17,367 nt of DNA, taken from contig JBFWPF010000032.1 of the NCBI GenBank assembly GCA_050250135.1, positions 1-17,367 of the forward strand, written 5' to 3'. The position numbers were made by a program, and so were the translations under genes. Within the stretch, counting starts at the first letter, position 1. Every line of letters starts with the position of its first letter. The DNA comes from JBFWPF01 sp050250135. Its GTDB lineage: Bacteria; Chlamydiota; Chlamydiia; Chlamydiales; JAFEGQ01. The notes beneath the pieces are model-generated. The model did not search any database and was not told the origin of the DNA. It saw only the letters and a list, made by a program, of their open reading frames with translations. This document shows positions 1-5,632 of this stretch, one piece after another.

Positions 1-159
1 CTGCGCGTAGCGCACCGTTAGGCTGCCTGGACGAGCGGATGAGCCCCAGCTATAAGACGGGCAGGGGGTGGATGCCGGGCGAGAGATTTTTTTCCAAAAA
101 GGTGTCCAAAAAAATGGTGGCGGTACAATCAAGTTATCTTGTTCATGGTCTAGGGTCAT
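1..159 (-). CDS. Hypothetical protein, N-terminal part (runs off left edge)
   Basis: An open minus-strand frame starts at ATG 159 and is still open at base 1, giving 53 residues. The start is well supported: an AGGAGG Shine-Dalgarno lies 5 bases upstream of the ATG (complement of 165-170). The peptide begins MTLDHEQDNLIVPPPFFWTP and is rich in Pro, Trp and Ser, with no signal peptide or membrane segment in the visible part. I do not recognise the family. It lies downstream of the mqnB end on the same strand, after a gap of 186 bases with a palindrome, so it may have its own promoter or be the last gene of that operon. The plus-strand frame across the same bases has no ribosome site and I do not regard it as a gene. 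Confidence 0.6.
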   Translation of the reverse strand, partial: MTLDHEQDNLIVPPPFFWTPFWKKISRPASTPCPSYSWGSSARPGSLTVRYAQ

Positions 160-220
160 CACATCCTCCTTTTTTATTTTCCGATTCAAAAGAAGAATGT
201 TGGCTCTGGGCCCTTTTCTT

Positions 221-240
221 TGGCAAGGATATCCTTGCCA
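221..240. promoter_or_regulatory. Perfect 20-bp palindrome, operator-like
   Basis: TGGCAAGGATATCCTTGCCA reads identically on both strands, with no central spacer and no following T-run on either strand. That makes a protein-binding operator more likely than a rho-independent terminator. It lies 61 bases upstream of the ATG at 159 and 106 bases downstream of the mqnB stop. Its right half is part of the 9-mer TTGCCATCA (235-243), which recurs exactly 50 bases away at 285-293. No convincing -35/-10 pair was found beside it. The role is inference only. Confidence 0.4.
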
Positions 241-345
241 TCAGGCCCTCCGAATTTACATCCCTAATGGTACACTACCTTGCTTTGCCATCATTTCGGC
301 AAATTCAACTTCTTAAGACCATTTAGACGACAAAGCTGGCCATAG

Positions 346-951
346 CTACCTAACTTCAGGATTTTTTTTACGGGAATCGCTGAAAGATAAGATCGAGTCG
401 GCGATCACCGTTTGTAGGCTTTTCAGGTGAGTATGGATCATCTCCCAACCCCCATCGGTACAGGGGTCGGAGATGACTTTGAGGAGGGTGCAGGGGATGT
501 TTGCCTTTTGAGCAGCGAGGGCGACACCATACCCCTCCATGTCGACGAGGTCGTAAGGAGAGAGTGCGGTCCGTTCTTCCTGGGAATGGATGGGATAGTC
601 AGAGGTGAGGAGGTTGGCGCCAGAGCCAAGGGTGAGGGGGGGAAAAGCCCCTCTGGCTATCCCCAGGGAGTGGTTGGGGATCTGCTGCGGGAGGTGGCGG
701 TGGCAGGTGCCTACTTCGACCACCGTGCCGATCGGGTGCCTCTTAAGGGAGCCGGCAAAACCGATGTTGAGGATATGGGTGTGGCCTGGTGCATGGTGGG
801 CGACAGAGGCGGCAGCGGCAGCGATCCCCATACCGGTGATGATCAACGTACCCCCCTCAAAACGCCACCGCTCCTCCGATTCCTGCTGCGCCTGCAGCCG
901 GCTAATGAGGGGCTCTGCTTCAATCGGGTGGGCGACGGCAATCAGCTCCAT
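346..951 (-). CDS. mqnB: Futalosine hydrolase MqnB
   Basis: A nucleoside hydrolase of the purine-nucleoside phosphorylase/MTA-nucleosidase superfamily. It is expected to split futalosine into hypoxanthine and dehypoxanthine futalosine in the futalosine route to menaquinone, in the cytosol. Visible signs are an early Gly-rich strand (ITGMGIAAAAASVAHHA), the NIGFAG motif, the substrate-binding DMEGYG motif and a late ISDP motif carrying the catalytic Asp. The 201 residues suit the family. ATG 951 was chosen because AGGAG lies 5 bases upstream; a GTG at 957 is in frame but overlaps that ribosome site. It overlaps the mqnD end by 10 bases and is the last gene of the operon. A plain MTA/SAH nucleosidase is the alternative, but the adjacent mqnD makes MqnB much more likely. 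Chlamydiaceae have the same pair (CT263 was characterised as a futalosine-pathway nucleosidase). Confidence 0.88.
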   Translation of the reverse strand: MELIAVAHPIEAEPLISRLQAQQESEERWRFEGGTLIITGMGIAAAAASVAHHAPGHTHILNIGFAGSLKRHPIGTVVEVGTCHRHLPQQIPNHSLGIARGAFPPLTLGSGANLLTSDYPIHSQEERTALSPYDLVDMEGYGVALAAQKANIPCTLLKVISDPCTDGGWEMIHTHLKSLQTVIADSILSFSDSRKKNPEVR

Positions 952-1685
952 AGCCACTCCTGAGAGGGTTTTTTAATCAGTCTGGAAATAGCCTGTACGC
1001 CCGCTGGGGAGAGCTGGCGGGTCTCCTCGGCGACGTAGAGATCGACATGTTTTTGGATGACGGCGGGAGAGAGCTCCTGAGCATGGGTTTGCATGTAGGC
1101 TAGAGGCGGCTTTTTGTAGGCAGCCTCTAAGGAGCGTTGCAGGGCTTCAGTGAGTGTTGCAGCTAGTTGGGGTTTAGCTAGAAGGCAGCCGAGCGGTACA
1201 GGGCCGTTCCAAAGGGCGCCGAGGTCGGCAATGAGGTGGAGCCCCCTCTCTTGGTAGGTGAACCGCTGCTCATGGATGATAACGCCAGCATCTACGGCCC
1301 CTTGCTCCACCGCCTCCAGTATCTCGTGGTAGGGGAGGAAGTGCTTGGCTCTAGGGGCTGGAGCTACCCGATCGAGGAGCAAGTGGGCGGTGGTGCTTTT
1401 GCCCGGAATCGCCACCCGCTTGGTGGGGAGATCGGTTAGGGGAAAAGGGGAGCGGGAGATAAGGAGCGGGCCGCAGCCGTAGCCAATAGCAGCGCCGACA
1501 GGGAGGACCCGGTAGGGGGGGAGGGGAAGGAGGGCACAGGAGACCTTGATCAGGTCATACTCGTGGGTAAGGGCCAGCTCATTGAGCTCTTGGATATCGG
1601 CGATGGTGGGCTCTACTCCCGTTTCGGCGATGTAGTGGGCAAAGAGGAAGGTGTCGTTAGGGCAGGGGGAAAAGGCGACTCTCAT
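942..1685 (-). CDS. mqnD: 1,4-dihydroxy-6-naphthoate synthase MqnD
   Basis: This 247-residue protein starts MRVAFSPCPNDTFLF, the hallmark of the MqnD branch of the MqnA/MqnD family, which has a periplasmic-binding-protein-like two-lobe fold. MqnD converts cyclic dehypoxanthine futalosine to 1,4-dihydroxy-6-naphthoate in menaquinone synthesis. Other family features are the segment around GAAIGYGCGPLLISR, the GKSTTAHLLL stretch and VDAGVIIHEQRFTY, the region where the family carries a conserved His. The start overlaps the upstream exonuclease stop by 4 bases (ATGA), suggesting translational coupling, and the end overlaps mqnB. Length and start agree with the family. MqnA is the related alternative, but the SPCPNDTF opening favours MqnD. 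Confidence 0.92.
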   Translation of the reverse strand: MRVAFSPCPNDTFLFAHYIAETGVEPTIADIQELNELALTHEYDLIKVSCALLPLPPYRVLPVGAAIGYGCGPLLISRSPFPLTDLPTKRVAIPGKSTTAHLLLDRVAPAPRAKHFLPYHEILEAVEQGAVDAGVIIHEQRFTYQERGLHLIADLGALWNGPVPLGCLLAKPQLAATLTEALQRSLEAAYKKPPLAYMQTHAQELSPAVIQKHVDLYVAEETRQLSPAGVQAISRLIKKPSQEWLWS

Positions 1686-2374
1686 AGAACGCCGAGTGCG
1701 GTAAGGCTCTCCCTAAGCTCCTCGTTGCCCGGCTTATCGAAGGCCCCCTCCCGCTTAAGGTAGGCGATATAGTCGGACGGAATATCCTTGAGGGGTGTTC
1801 CCCGATATTTGCCAAAGGGCATCTTGGTGATCGCTTTGGAGGCGCCCAGGAGCGAGAGGGCCTCCTCAATCGTGAGGTCGTCAACGAGGGCGCAGTAGAT
1901 CTGGTGGAGGACGATGACATCGTCAAGGGCGCGGTGGGCGTTGTTCTCCTCAAAGCCGTAGGTGGCGCGGAGAAACTGGAGGCTGTGGCGCGGAAGGTCG
2001 GGGCGGTAGCGGCGGGCCCACTTGAGGGTGTCAAAGTGCTCCCAGGGGGGCTCGGGGTGGCCCGCTCGCGTGTATTCGGCCCGCAGGAAGTGGCGATCAA
2101 AGCCGTCATTGTTGTGGGCAATGAGGACGACCTCCCCTTCGCAGAAGGTGGCAAACTCGGCAGCAACCTTTTGAAAGGTCGGCTTGCCGGCGACCATGCT
2201 GTCGGTGATCTTGTGGATGGCCGAGGCCTCGGGGGGGATGGGGCATTCGGGATCGATCAGCTGGTCAAAGGTGGTCCCCCGGGTGGGATCGAACGCAGCG
2301 AGCTCAATGATCCGATCTTCGCTAGCGCGGATGCCGGTCGTCTCGGTGTCGTAGAAGATGGGGCGTTTAACCAT
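1682..2374 (-). CDS. DnaQ-like DEDDh 3'-5' exonuclease with C-terminal DUF3820-like domain
   Basis: A 230-residue exonuclease of the DNA polymerase III epsilon type. The DEDDh residues are visible: DTETTG (D9, E11), HNNDGFD near residues 87-93, and HRALDD with H147 and D152. After the exonuclease domain, residues about 185-210 carry MPFGKYRGTPLKDIPSDY, which matches my memory of DUF3820, a short domain found after some DnaQ-like nucleases. Likely roles are proofreading or DNA repair in the cytosol. The start lies 9 bases after the YfiR-like stop, and the end overlaps mqnD by 4 bases. C. trachomatis has a dnaQ-type gene (CT261) next to its mqnD/mqnB homologues, so I read this as the orthologous locus. 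Whether it is the replicative epsilon subunit cannot be told from sequence alone. Confidence 0.85.
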   Translation of the reverse strand: MVKRPIFYDTETTGIRASEDRIIELAAFDPTRGTTFDQLIDPECPIPPEASAIHKITDSMVAGKPTFQKVAAEFATFCEGEVVLIAHNNDGFDRHFLRAEYTRAGHPEPPWEHFDTLKWARRYRPDLPRHSLQFLRATYGFEENNAHRALDDVIVLHQIYCALVDDLTIEEALSLLGASKAITKMPFGKYRGTPLKDIPSDYIAYLKREGAFDKPGNEELRESLTALGVL

Positions 2375-2383
2375 CCCGTAAGG

Positions 2384-2923
2384 CTACATGATCATCCCTA
2401 ACGTGAGCAAGCGGGGATCGAGGGTGAGGCCGCTCCCTTGAGCATTTCGGTAGCTTACCGTAAAGGTGACGGCGTTTCCTTGGACGTTGAACTGGACAAT
2501 ACCGCCAGAAAGGAGGAAGTCAGAGGTCTCTCCGATGGTAAGGACAGGATGCCCCTTAACCATCTTGAGGAGCTTTTTCAGCTGGTCTTGGTCGAGCGAG
2601 CCAAAAACAAGCATCTGGTAGCCTCTTAGTGTTTCCGGCTTCAGCTCCTCATCGGTAAGCTGCCGGACCGCATAGGTTCGCCCCCGGTAGGGCCTCCCCT
2701 CCAGGTATTCCTGGCCGGCAGCCCCAAGAGGATTGTCGCCGATGAGGCCAACATAGAGGGTGTCGGGGTGCTCTTCAAAGGCCGACTCGGGCCAGGTAAC
2801 ATAGGCAGGGAATTGGGTGATAAAGCCGGCCATTAGCCGCTGGATGGCGGGGCGCTGCAGGTCGCTTGGGATCCGAGGATCGGCGGCAGAGAGGAAAAGC
2901 AGGAGGGGAGCCAACAATTTCAT
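2384..2923 (-). CDS. YfiR/DUF4154-family periplasmic protein
   Basis: A 179-residue exported protein. Residues 1-14 (MKLLAPLLLFLSAA) look like a short signal peptide. The mature part shows the YfiR-family pattern: FITQFPAYVTWPESAF near the start, HPVLTIGETSDFLLSGGIVQF in the second half, then a strand NAVTFTVSYRNAQ and a closing LTLDPRLLTLG. The founding member, YfiR of Pseudomonas, is a periplasmic repressor of the diguanylate cyclase YfiN. No cyclase is visible here, so a signalling role is not supported by context. A GAGGGGAG ribosome site sits just before ATG 2923, and the gene follows the chaperone stop by 20 bases. As I recall, C. trachomatis has no gene of this kind between its CT260 and CT261, so it may be an insertion into a conserved gene order. 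Confidence 0.75.
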   Translation of the reverse strand: MKLLAPLLLFLSAADPRIPSDLQRPAIQRLMAGFITQFPAYVTWPESAFEEHPDTLYVGLIGDNPLGAAGQEYLEGRPYRGRTYAVRQLTDEELKPETLRGYQMLVFGSLDQDQLKKLLKMVKGHPVLTIGETSDFLLSGGIVQFNVQGNAVTFTVSYRNAQGSGLTLDPRLLTLGMIM

Positions 2924-2943
2924 GACTCCCCTCTATAGCAGAT

Positions 2944-3423
2944 CTAGACCTTCTTAGGTTGGATCTTTTGCGCCATCTGGGCGACCTTTGCCGCCTTGCC
3001 TACTTGAGACTTGGGATCGGTCACCGCCGCAATCCCCTCGAGGACCGACTGGAGCGCTCTCTCCAGGGTCTTAAGGTGGGCATCAACCAGCTCTCCGTCG
3101 ACTTCAGGCTTAAGGCAGGGGATGACCAGGCGGTAGAAGAGAAGGCCCGCCTTCTCATCCATACCAAACCCTGGCATGTCGAGCTCTTTGTTGAGGTGGT
3201 GGAGGAAACGGGCGACATCACCAGCAGAGCCCTCCTTCATCTCGTAGGGGAGGTAGGCGATCATCTGAACAAGGGCCTCATGGAGGACGCCGACAAAGAG
3301 GGGAACCTCCTGCTCGCCGACCTTCAGCATGATGTGAATCTGCTTGTTCTCATCCTGCAGCTTAGCATCATAGCTCTTCTTCAGGTGGGTGTAGAGGTTA
3401 TCGAGGGTTAACTTAATCATCAT
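2944..3423 (-). CDS. Type III secretion chaperone, YbjN/CesT-like (likely Mcsc/CT260 orthologue)
   Basis: A 159-residue acidic cytosolic protein with the alpha/beta layout of CesT/YbjN peptide-binding chaperones: a strand region with KVGEQEVPLFVGV, then the helical FLHHLNKELDMPGFGMDE segment and the strand KAGLLFYRLVIPCL. The last 30 residues are Lys-rich (KAAKVAQMAQKIQPKKV). Neighbours mqnB, mqnD and dnaQ flank CT260 in C. trachomatis, and CT260 is Mcsc, a multiple-cargo type III secretion chaperone. Orthology rests on position and general fold, not on an alignment. The start overlaps the csrA end by 11 bases; ATG 3423 has AGGA 8 bases upstream, and an alternative ATG is the next codon (3420). 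This coupling suggests CsrA and the chaperone are made together. Confidence 0.7.
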   Translation of the reverse strand: MMIKLTLDNLYTHLKKSYDAKLQDENKQIHIMLKVGEQEVPLFVGVLHEALVQMIAYLPYEMKEGSAGDVARFLHHLNKELDMPGFGMDEKAGLLFYRLVIPCLKPEVDGELVDAHLKTLERALQSVLEGIAAVTDPKSQVGKAAKVAQMAQKIQPKKV

Positions 3424-3607
3424 CGTTAAGGTCCTGGGTTGGTTTGGTTCGCTCTTTGCGGTCCATCAGCTCGCCCCGACAGATGTTGATCTCTTCGGGT
3501 GCCTCGATGCCTAGGGAGATCGAGTTGCCGTTGACCTTGATTACGGTGATCTCAATCCGGCCGTCGATCACGATCTTCTCGCCCCGCTTTCGGGTTAGCA
3601 CCAGCAT
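3413..3607 (-). CDS. csrA: Carbon storage regulator CsrA
   Basis: A 64-residue protein with the whole CsrA/RsmA signature: MLVLTRKRGEKIVIDG at the start (RNA-binding edge strand), ITVIKVNGNSISLGIEAP in the middle and the INICRGELMDRK second RNA-contact region containing the conserved Arg. CsrA dimers bind GGA motifs in mRNA leaders and control their translation or stability. In this operon it precedes a type III secretion chaperone and follows a FliO-like protein, consistent with control of secretion or motility genes. No fliW, the usual CsrA antagonist, is seen in the window. An AGGG ribosome site overlaps the lipoprotein stop just upstream. Chlamydiaceae, as far as I know, lack csrA, so this points to an environmental lineage. 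Confidence 0.95.
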   Translation of the reverse strand: MLVLTRKRGEKIVIDGRIEITVIKVNGNSISLGIEAPEEINICRGELMDRKERTKPTQDLNDDD

Positions 3608-3616
3608 CGGATCACC

Positions 3617-3766
3617 CTAGTATTGCCCACTCGGTATGAGAGAGGGACCGCTGTCTTTGAATACATTGGGATTGTTGGTGACCGGTCTTGGGCAGTAATC
3701 GTCGTCCGGGCACCTTCCACATCCGCCAAGGGCGGCGAGGAGAATCGCAAGCATCCAAAGTCGCAT
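3617..3766 (-). CDS. Small putative lipoprotein, 49 residues
   Basis: A short minus-strand gene of 49 residues. It begins MRLWMLAILLAALGGC, a hydrophobic signal followed by a lipobox (LGG-C16), so Cys16 would be lipidated and the mature peptide would be only 34 residues with two more Cys (C19, C25). The start is supported by CGGAG 7 bases before ATG 3766. The stop at 3617-3619 lies 9 bases before csrA and overlaps its ribosome site region. It sits 36 bases after the FliO-like gene, so it belongs to the operon. I do not recognise the family; the Asp-, Pro- and Asn-rich mature part gives no functional clue. It is easily missed by length cut-offs. Confidence 0.7.
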   Translation of the reverse strand: MRLWMLAILLAALGGCGRCPDDDYCPRPVTNNPNVFKDSGPSLIPSGQY

Positions 3767-3802
3767 TTTTTAACTCCGACCTATCTTATACCTTCCGGCT
3801 AA

Positions 3803-4186
3803 TTATGGCGAGGGTTGTAACTTCTCGTCGAGAATTTGTTCAAACGATGGGGTGTAGGTAGGGGGGCCGAGAGGGTGGATAGGGGTCACCCCTTGAGGGG
3901 TGTAGGCGATGAGGATCTCCTTCCCGCGAAGGGAGAGGAGATAGAGGATCGCCTTCGGACCAATGGGGCGCCGCTCGAGGATTTGGATCGCATGGGATTG
4001 GCTAAATCCCCCCATGCGGCCTCGAGCAAGCCGCTTGATGGCATAGGTGCCGAGAAAGACGAGGGCGAGCAAGAACACGAGAGCCAGCCCCATTTTGAAA
4101 AGCTCCCGCCCAAAGTGAAACGGGGGGAGGGTCTCCTCCGAAATCACCTCACCTGCCGCCAAGAAAAGGGATGCAAGCCATTCCAT
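3803..4186 (-). CDS. FliO-like membrane protein (flagellar/type III export accessory)
   Basis: A 127-residue protein with one strong membrane helix (residues about 30-50, FKMGLALVFLLALVFLGTYA), a basic stop (KRLARGR), then a small cytosolic beta domain (64-100) with ILERRPIGPKAILYLLSL and EILIAYTPQGV. This order and the 'ler.plgpk..l.l....' pattern are those of FliO, which helps assemble the flagellar export gate. The start at ATG 4186 is chosen over a frame extension to 4291: GGAGG lies 6 bases upstream, and the extension would read the palindromic repeat. It is the first gene of the operon with csrA and a secretion chaperone. No other flagellar gene is visible, so it could serve a type III secretion system instead. 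The family call is from motif shape and is moderate. Confidence 0.6.
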   Translation of the reverse strand: MEWLASLFLAAGEVISEETLPPFHFGRELFKMGLALVFLLALVFLGTYAIKRLARGRMGGFSQSHAIQILERRPIGPKAILYLLSLRGKEILIAYTPQGVTPIHPLGPPTYTPSFEQILDEKLQPSP

Positions 4187-4236
4187 AAATTGCCTCCAGG
4201 AGATAAGGTTAAGCTTTTGGTTCGAAAGGAGCAAGT

Positions 4237-5214
4237 GTGAAACCCCTAATTGCGACCTATCGTCTTGAGGGCATCGACAGTGGGCGGCCACCTGGAGGAC
4301 ATCCCTTTATAAACCCGGCCTCGTCGCGAAGTGCGCCATCTGACCACCCCCTGCCGCCCCCTCAAGACGATAGGTCACAATCAGGGGTTAAGGGCATTAT
4401 CGCTCTCGATATCGACGGAACGATCACCACAGAAGGGCATTCGATTCCCGGTCAGGTCGTTGAGCGGCTCTCGGCGCTGCAGCGGGAGGGGTGGAGCCTC
4501 CTTTTTGTAACCGGCCGAACCTACGCTTATGGTTATCAGACCCTCAAGGCCCTCCCTGTCCCCTTTTTCTTTAGCTGCTACAATGGAGCGGTTACCCTCC
4601 AGATGCCTGAGGCGACCGTTGTGCAGCGCCACTACCTCTCAGCCGACCTGATCCCGAAGCTGGTGGAGAGCTGCGCCAAAGTGGGCTTTGACCCCCTTAT
4701 CCATACAGGGGTTGAGTTTGGGGACTACTGCTACTACCGCCCCAGCCGCTTCTCGCGGGAGGTACAGGAGTACTTAGAGCGGCGGAGGGAGGCCACGCGC
4801 GAGACCTGGGTGGCCGTTCAGGGATTTGGCCCCCTCAAGCTCACCGCCTTTGCCTACGCCAAAGTCTTTGGTCCCCAGAAGCCCCTTTATCAGATTCAGA
4901 GGGAGGCCGAAGGGAGTGGCCTTGCCGCCAGCCTGATTCGAGACCCCCTCTGGCCCGGCAACTTCGCCCTCCTGATCACCCACCCGATGGCCACCAAAGG
5001 GGGGGTCCTCCGCGACCACCGAAAGCGGCTCCCCCAAGGGGCTAAGGCGATTGCGGCAGGAGACGACGAGAACGACCTTTCGATGCTTAAGGAGGCCGAC
5101 ATCGCCATCGCGATGGGAGGGGCCCCCGAAAGCCTGCGGGCGGTGGCGGCGATTCAAGCCCCTCCCGCTACTGAGTTTGGGATTTTAGCAGCCCTTAAGG
5201 AGGCCATAGGATGA
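4237..5214 (+). CDS. Cof-type HAD-superfamily phosphatase with repeat-derived N-terminal extension
   Basis: A HAD phosphatase of the Cof type, probably acting on a small sugar or nucleotide phosphate in the cytosol. Motifs are all present: DIDGT (nucleophile D58, D60), VTGRTYAYG, the Lys motif in HPMATKGG and the GDDENDLSML acid motif. It resembles CT103 by position next to fabI. The start is odd: GTG 4237 has a perfect AAGGAG 5 bases upstream, but codons 3-51 (PLIATY... to ...SQSGV) are read from a palindromic repeat (4243-4387) before the conserved VKGIIALDIDGT begins. No ATG, GTG or TTG lies in frame between the repeat and the first motif, so translation must run through the repeat. Without it the protein would start M-K-G-I-I-A-L-D, the normal family start. 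The end overlaps folB by 4 bases. Confidence 0.88.
   Translation: MKPLIATYRLEGIDSGRPPGGHPFINPASSRSAPSDHPLPPPQDDRSQSGVKGIIALDIDGTITTEGHSIPGQVVERLSALQREGWSLLFVTGRTYAYGYQTLKALPVPFFFSCYNGAVTLQMPEATVVQRHYLSADLIPKLVESCAKVGFDPLIHTGVEFGDYCYYRPSRFSREVQEYLERRREATRETWVAVQGFGPLKLTAFAYAKVFGPQKPLYQIQREAEGSGLAASLIRDPLWPGNFALLITHPMATKGGVLRDHRKRLPQGAKAIAAGDDENDLSMLKEADIAIAMGGAPESLRAVAAIQAPPATEFGILAALKEAIG
4243..4387 (+). repeat. Palindromic MITE-like repeat, copy 1, inside the HAD coding sequence
   Basis: A 145-bp element bounded by CCCCTAATTGYGACCTATCG-type terminal inverted repeats. Its left arm and the reverse complement of its right arm share GACCTATCGTCTTGAGGG without mismatch, so it can form a long stem. 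It aligns end to end with the reverse complement of 14195-14351, apart from a 12-bp length difference in the centre. No clean target duplication is visible: left flank TGAA(A), right flank TTAAG, which share only part of their bases. It sits three bases after the GTG codon of the HAD gene and, with the flanking bases, adds 150 bp (50 codons) with no stop in the reading frame. Confidence 0.85.
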
Positions 5215-5585
5215 TCGGGACAGTAGGCTTAGAAAAACTGCGCGTGACCTGCAAGATAGGGGGGATTTCCCCTGGCGAGAAGGTCCAAACACACGACCTC
5301 TACATCGACGTTCAGGTGGAGAGCGACATGTCGGCCGCCGTCAAAGGGGATCACCTCACCGATGCGGTCGACTACACGGCAATCGCCGACCTCATCGAGG
5401 CCAAGATCCAGCACCAGGAGCACCGGCTTATCGAAACCGTTGCCTACGATATATTAAATATTTTGTTTGATAGTTTCAGTTCGATCGGGTGGGCCTGGGT
5501 GAGGGTGACCAAGCGGGAGGCCCACACTCTTGCTGGAGATGCCTTTGTTGAGCTTGAATCCTTTAGAGAAGAGGAGATTGGTTGA
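5211..5585 (+). CDS. folB: Dihydroneopterin aldolase FolB (or FolX-type epimerase)
   Basis: A 124-residue folate-pathway enzyme that turns 7,8-dihydroneopterin into 6-hydroxymethyl-dihydropterin plus glycolaldehyde. It matches the family along its whole length: VGLEKLRVTCKIGGISPGEK with the conserved Glu, THDLYIDVQV, the TDAVDYTAI segment with the active-site Tyr, HRLIETVA, and a late VRVTKREA holding the catalytic Lys. The ATG overlaps the HAD stop by 4 bases, so the two are co-translated. A FolX-type epimerase has a very similar sequence and cannot be excluded without alignment. No other folate gene lies in the window. Confidence 0.85.
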   Translation: MIGTVGLEKLRVTCKIGGISPGEKVQTHDLYIDVQVESDMSAAVKGDHLTDAVDYTAIADLIEAKIQHQEHRLIETVAYDILNILFDSFSSIGWAWVRVTKREAHTLAGDAFVELESFREEEIG

Positions 5586-5610
5586 TATTTTTTGCTAAAC
5601 AGGGTATTAT
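5582..5610 (+). promoter_or_regulatory. Sigma-70-type promoter before the Inc-like gene
   Basis: TTGATA (5582-5587) and TATTAT (5605-5610) are separated by exactly 17 bases in a short A/T-rich gap after folB. The expected transcript start near 5617 leaves a short leader with GAGG 4 bases before the ATG at 5633. This is the best promoter match in the window and implies that the following gene is transcribed independently of folB. Confidence 0.6.
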
Positions 5611-5632
5611 CTTTCAATAATAATGAGGTTTT

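Noticed and set aside
39..326. Plus-strand open frame of 95 residues at the left edge
   Set aside because: No ribosome site, low-complexity composition and no family pattern; the minus-strand frame from ATG 159 with AGGAGG is better supported.
427..963. Plus-strand open frame of 178 residues opposite mqnB
   Set aside because: Mirror frame of a clearly recognised gene with conserved motifs; high G+C makes long antisense frames common here.
3770..3790. CCGACCTATCTTATA resembling an end of the palindromic repeat
   Set aside because: Only about eight bases match GACCTATC; no partner arm or homologous interior follows, so it is probably chance.
4187..4291. Longer start for the FliO-like protein (adds 35 residues)
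   Set aside because: The extension reads the palindromic repeat; ATG 4186 has GGAGG 6 bases upstream and begins at the hydrophobic segment.
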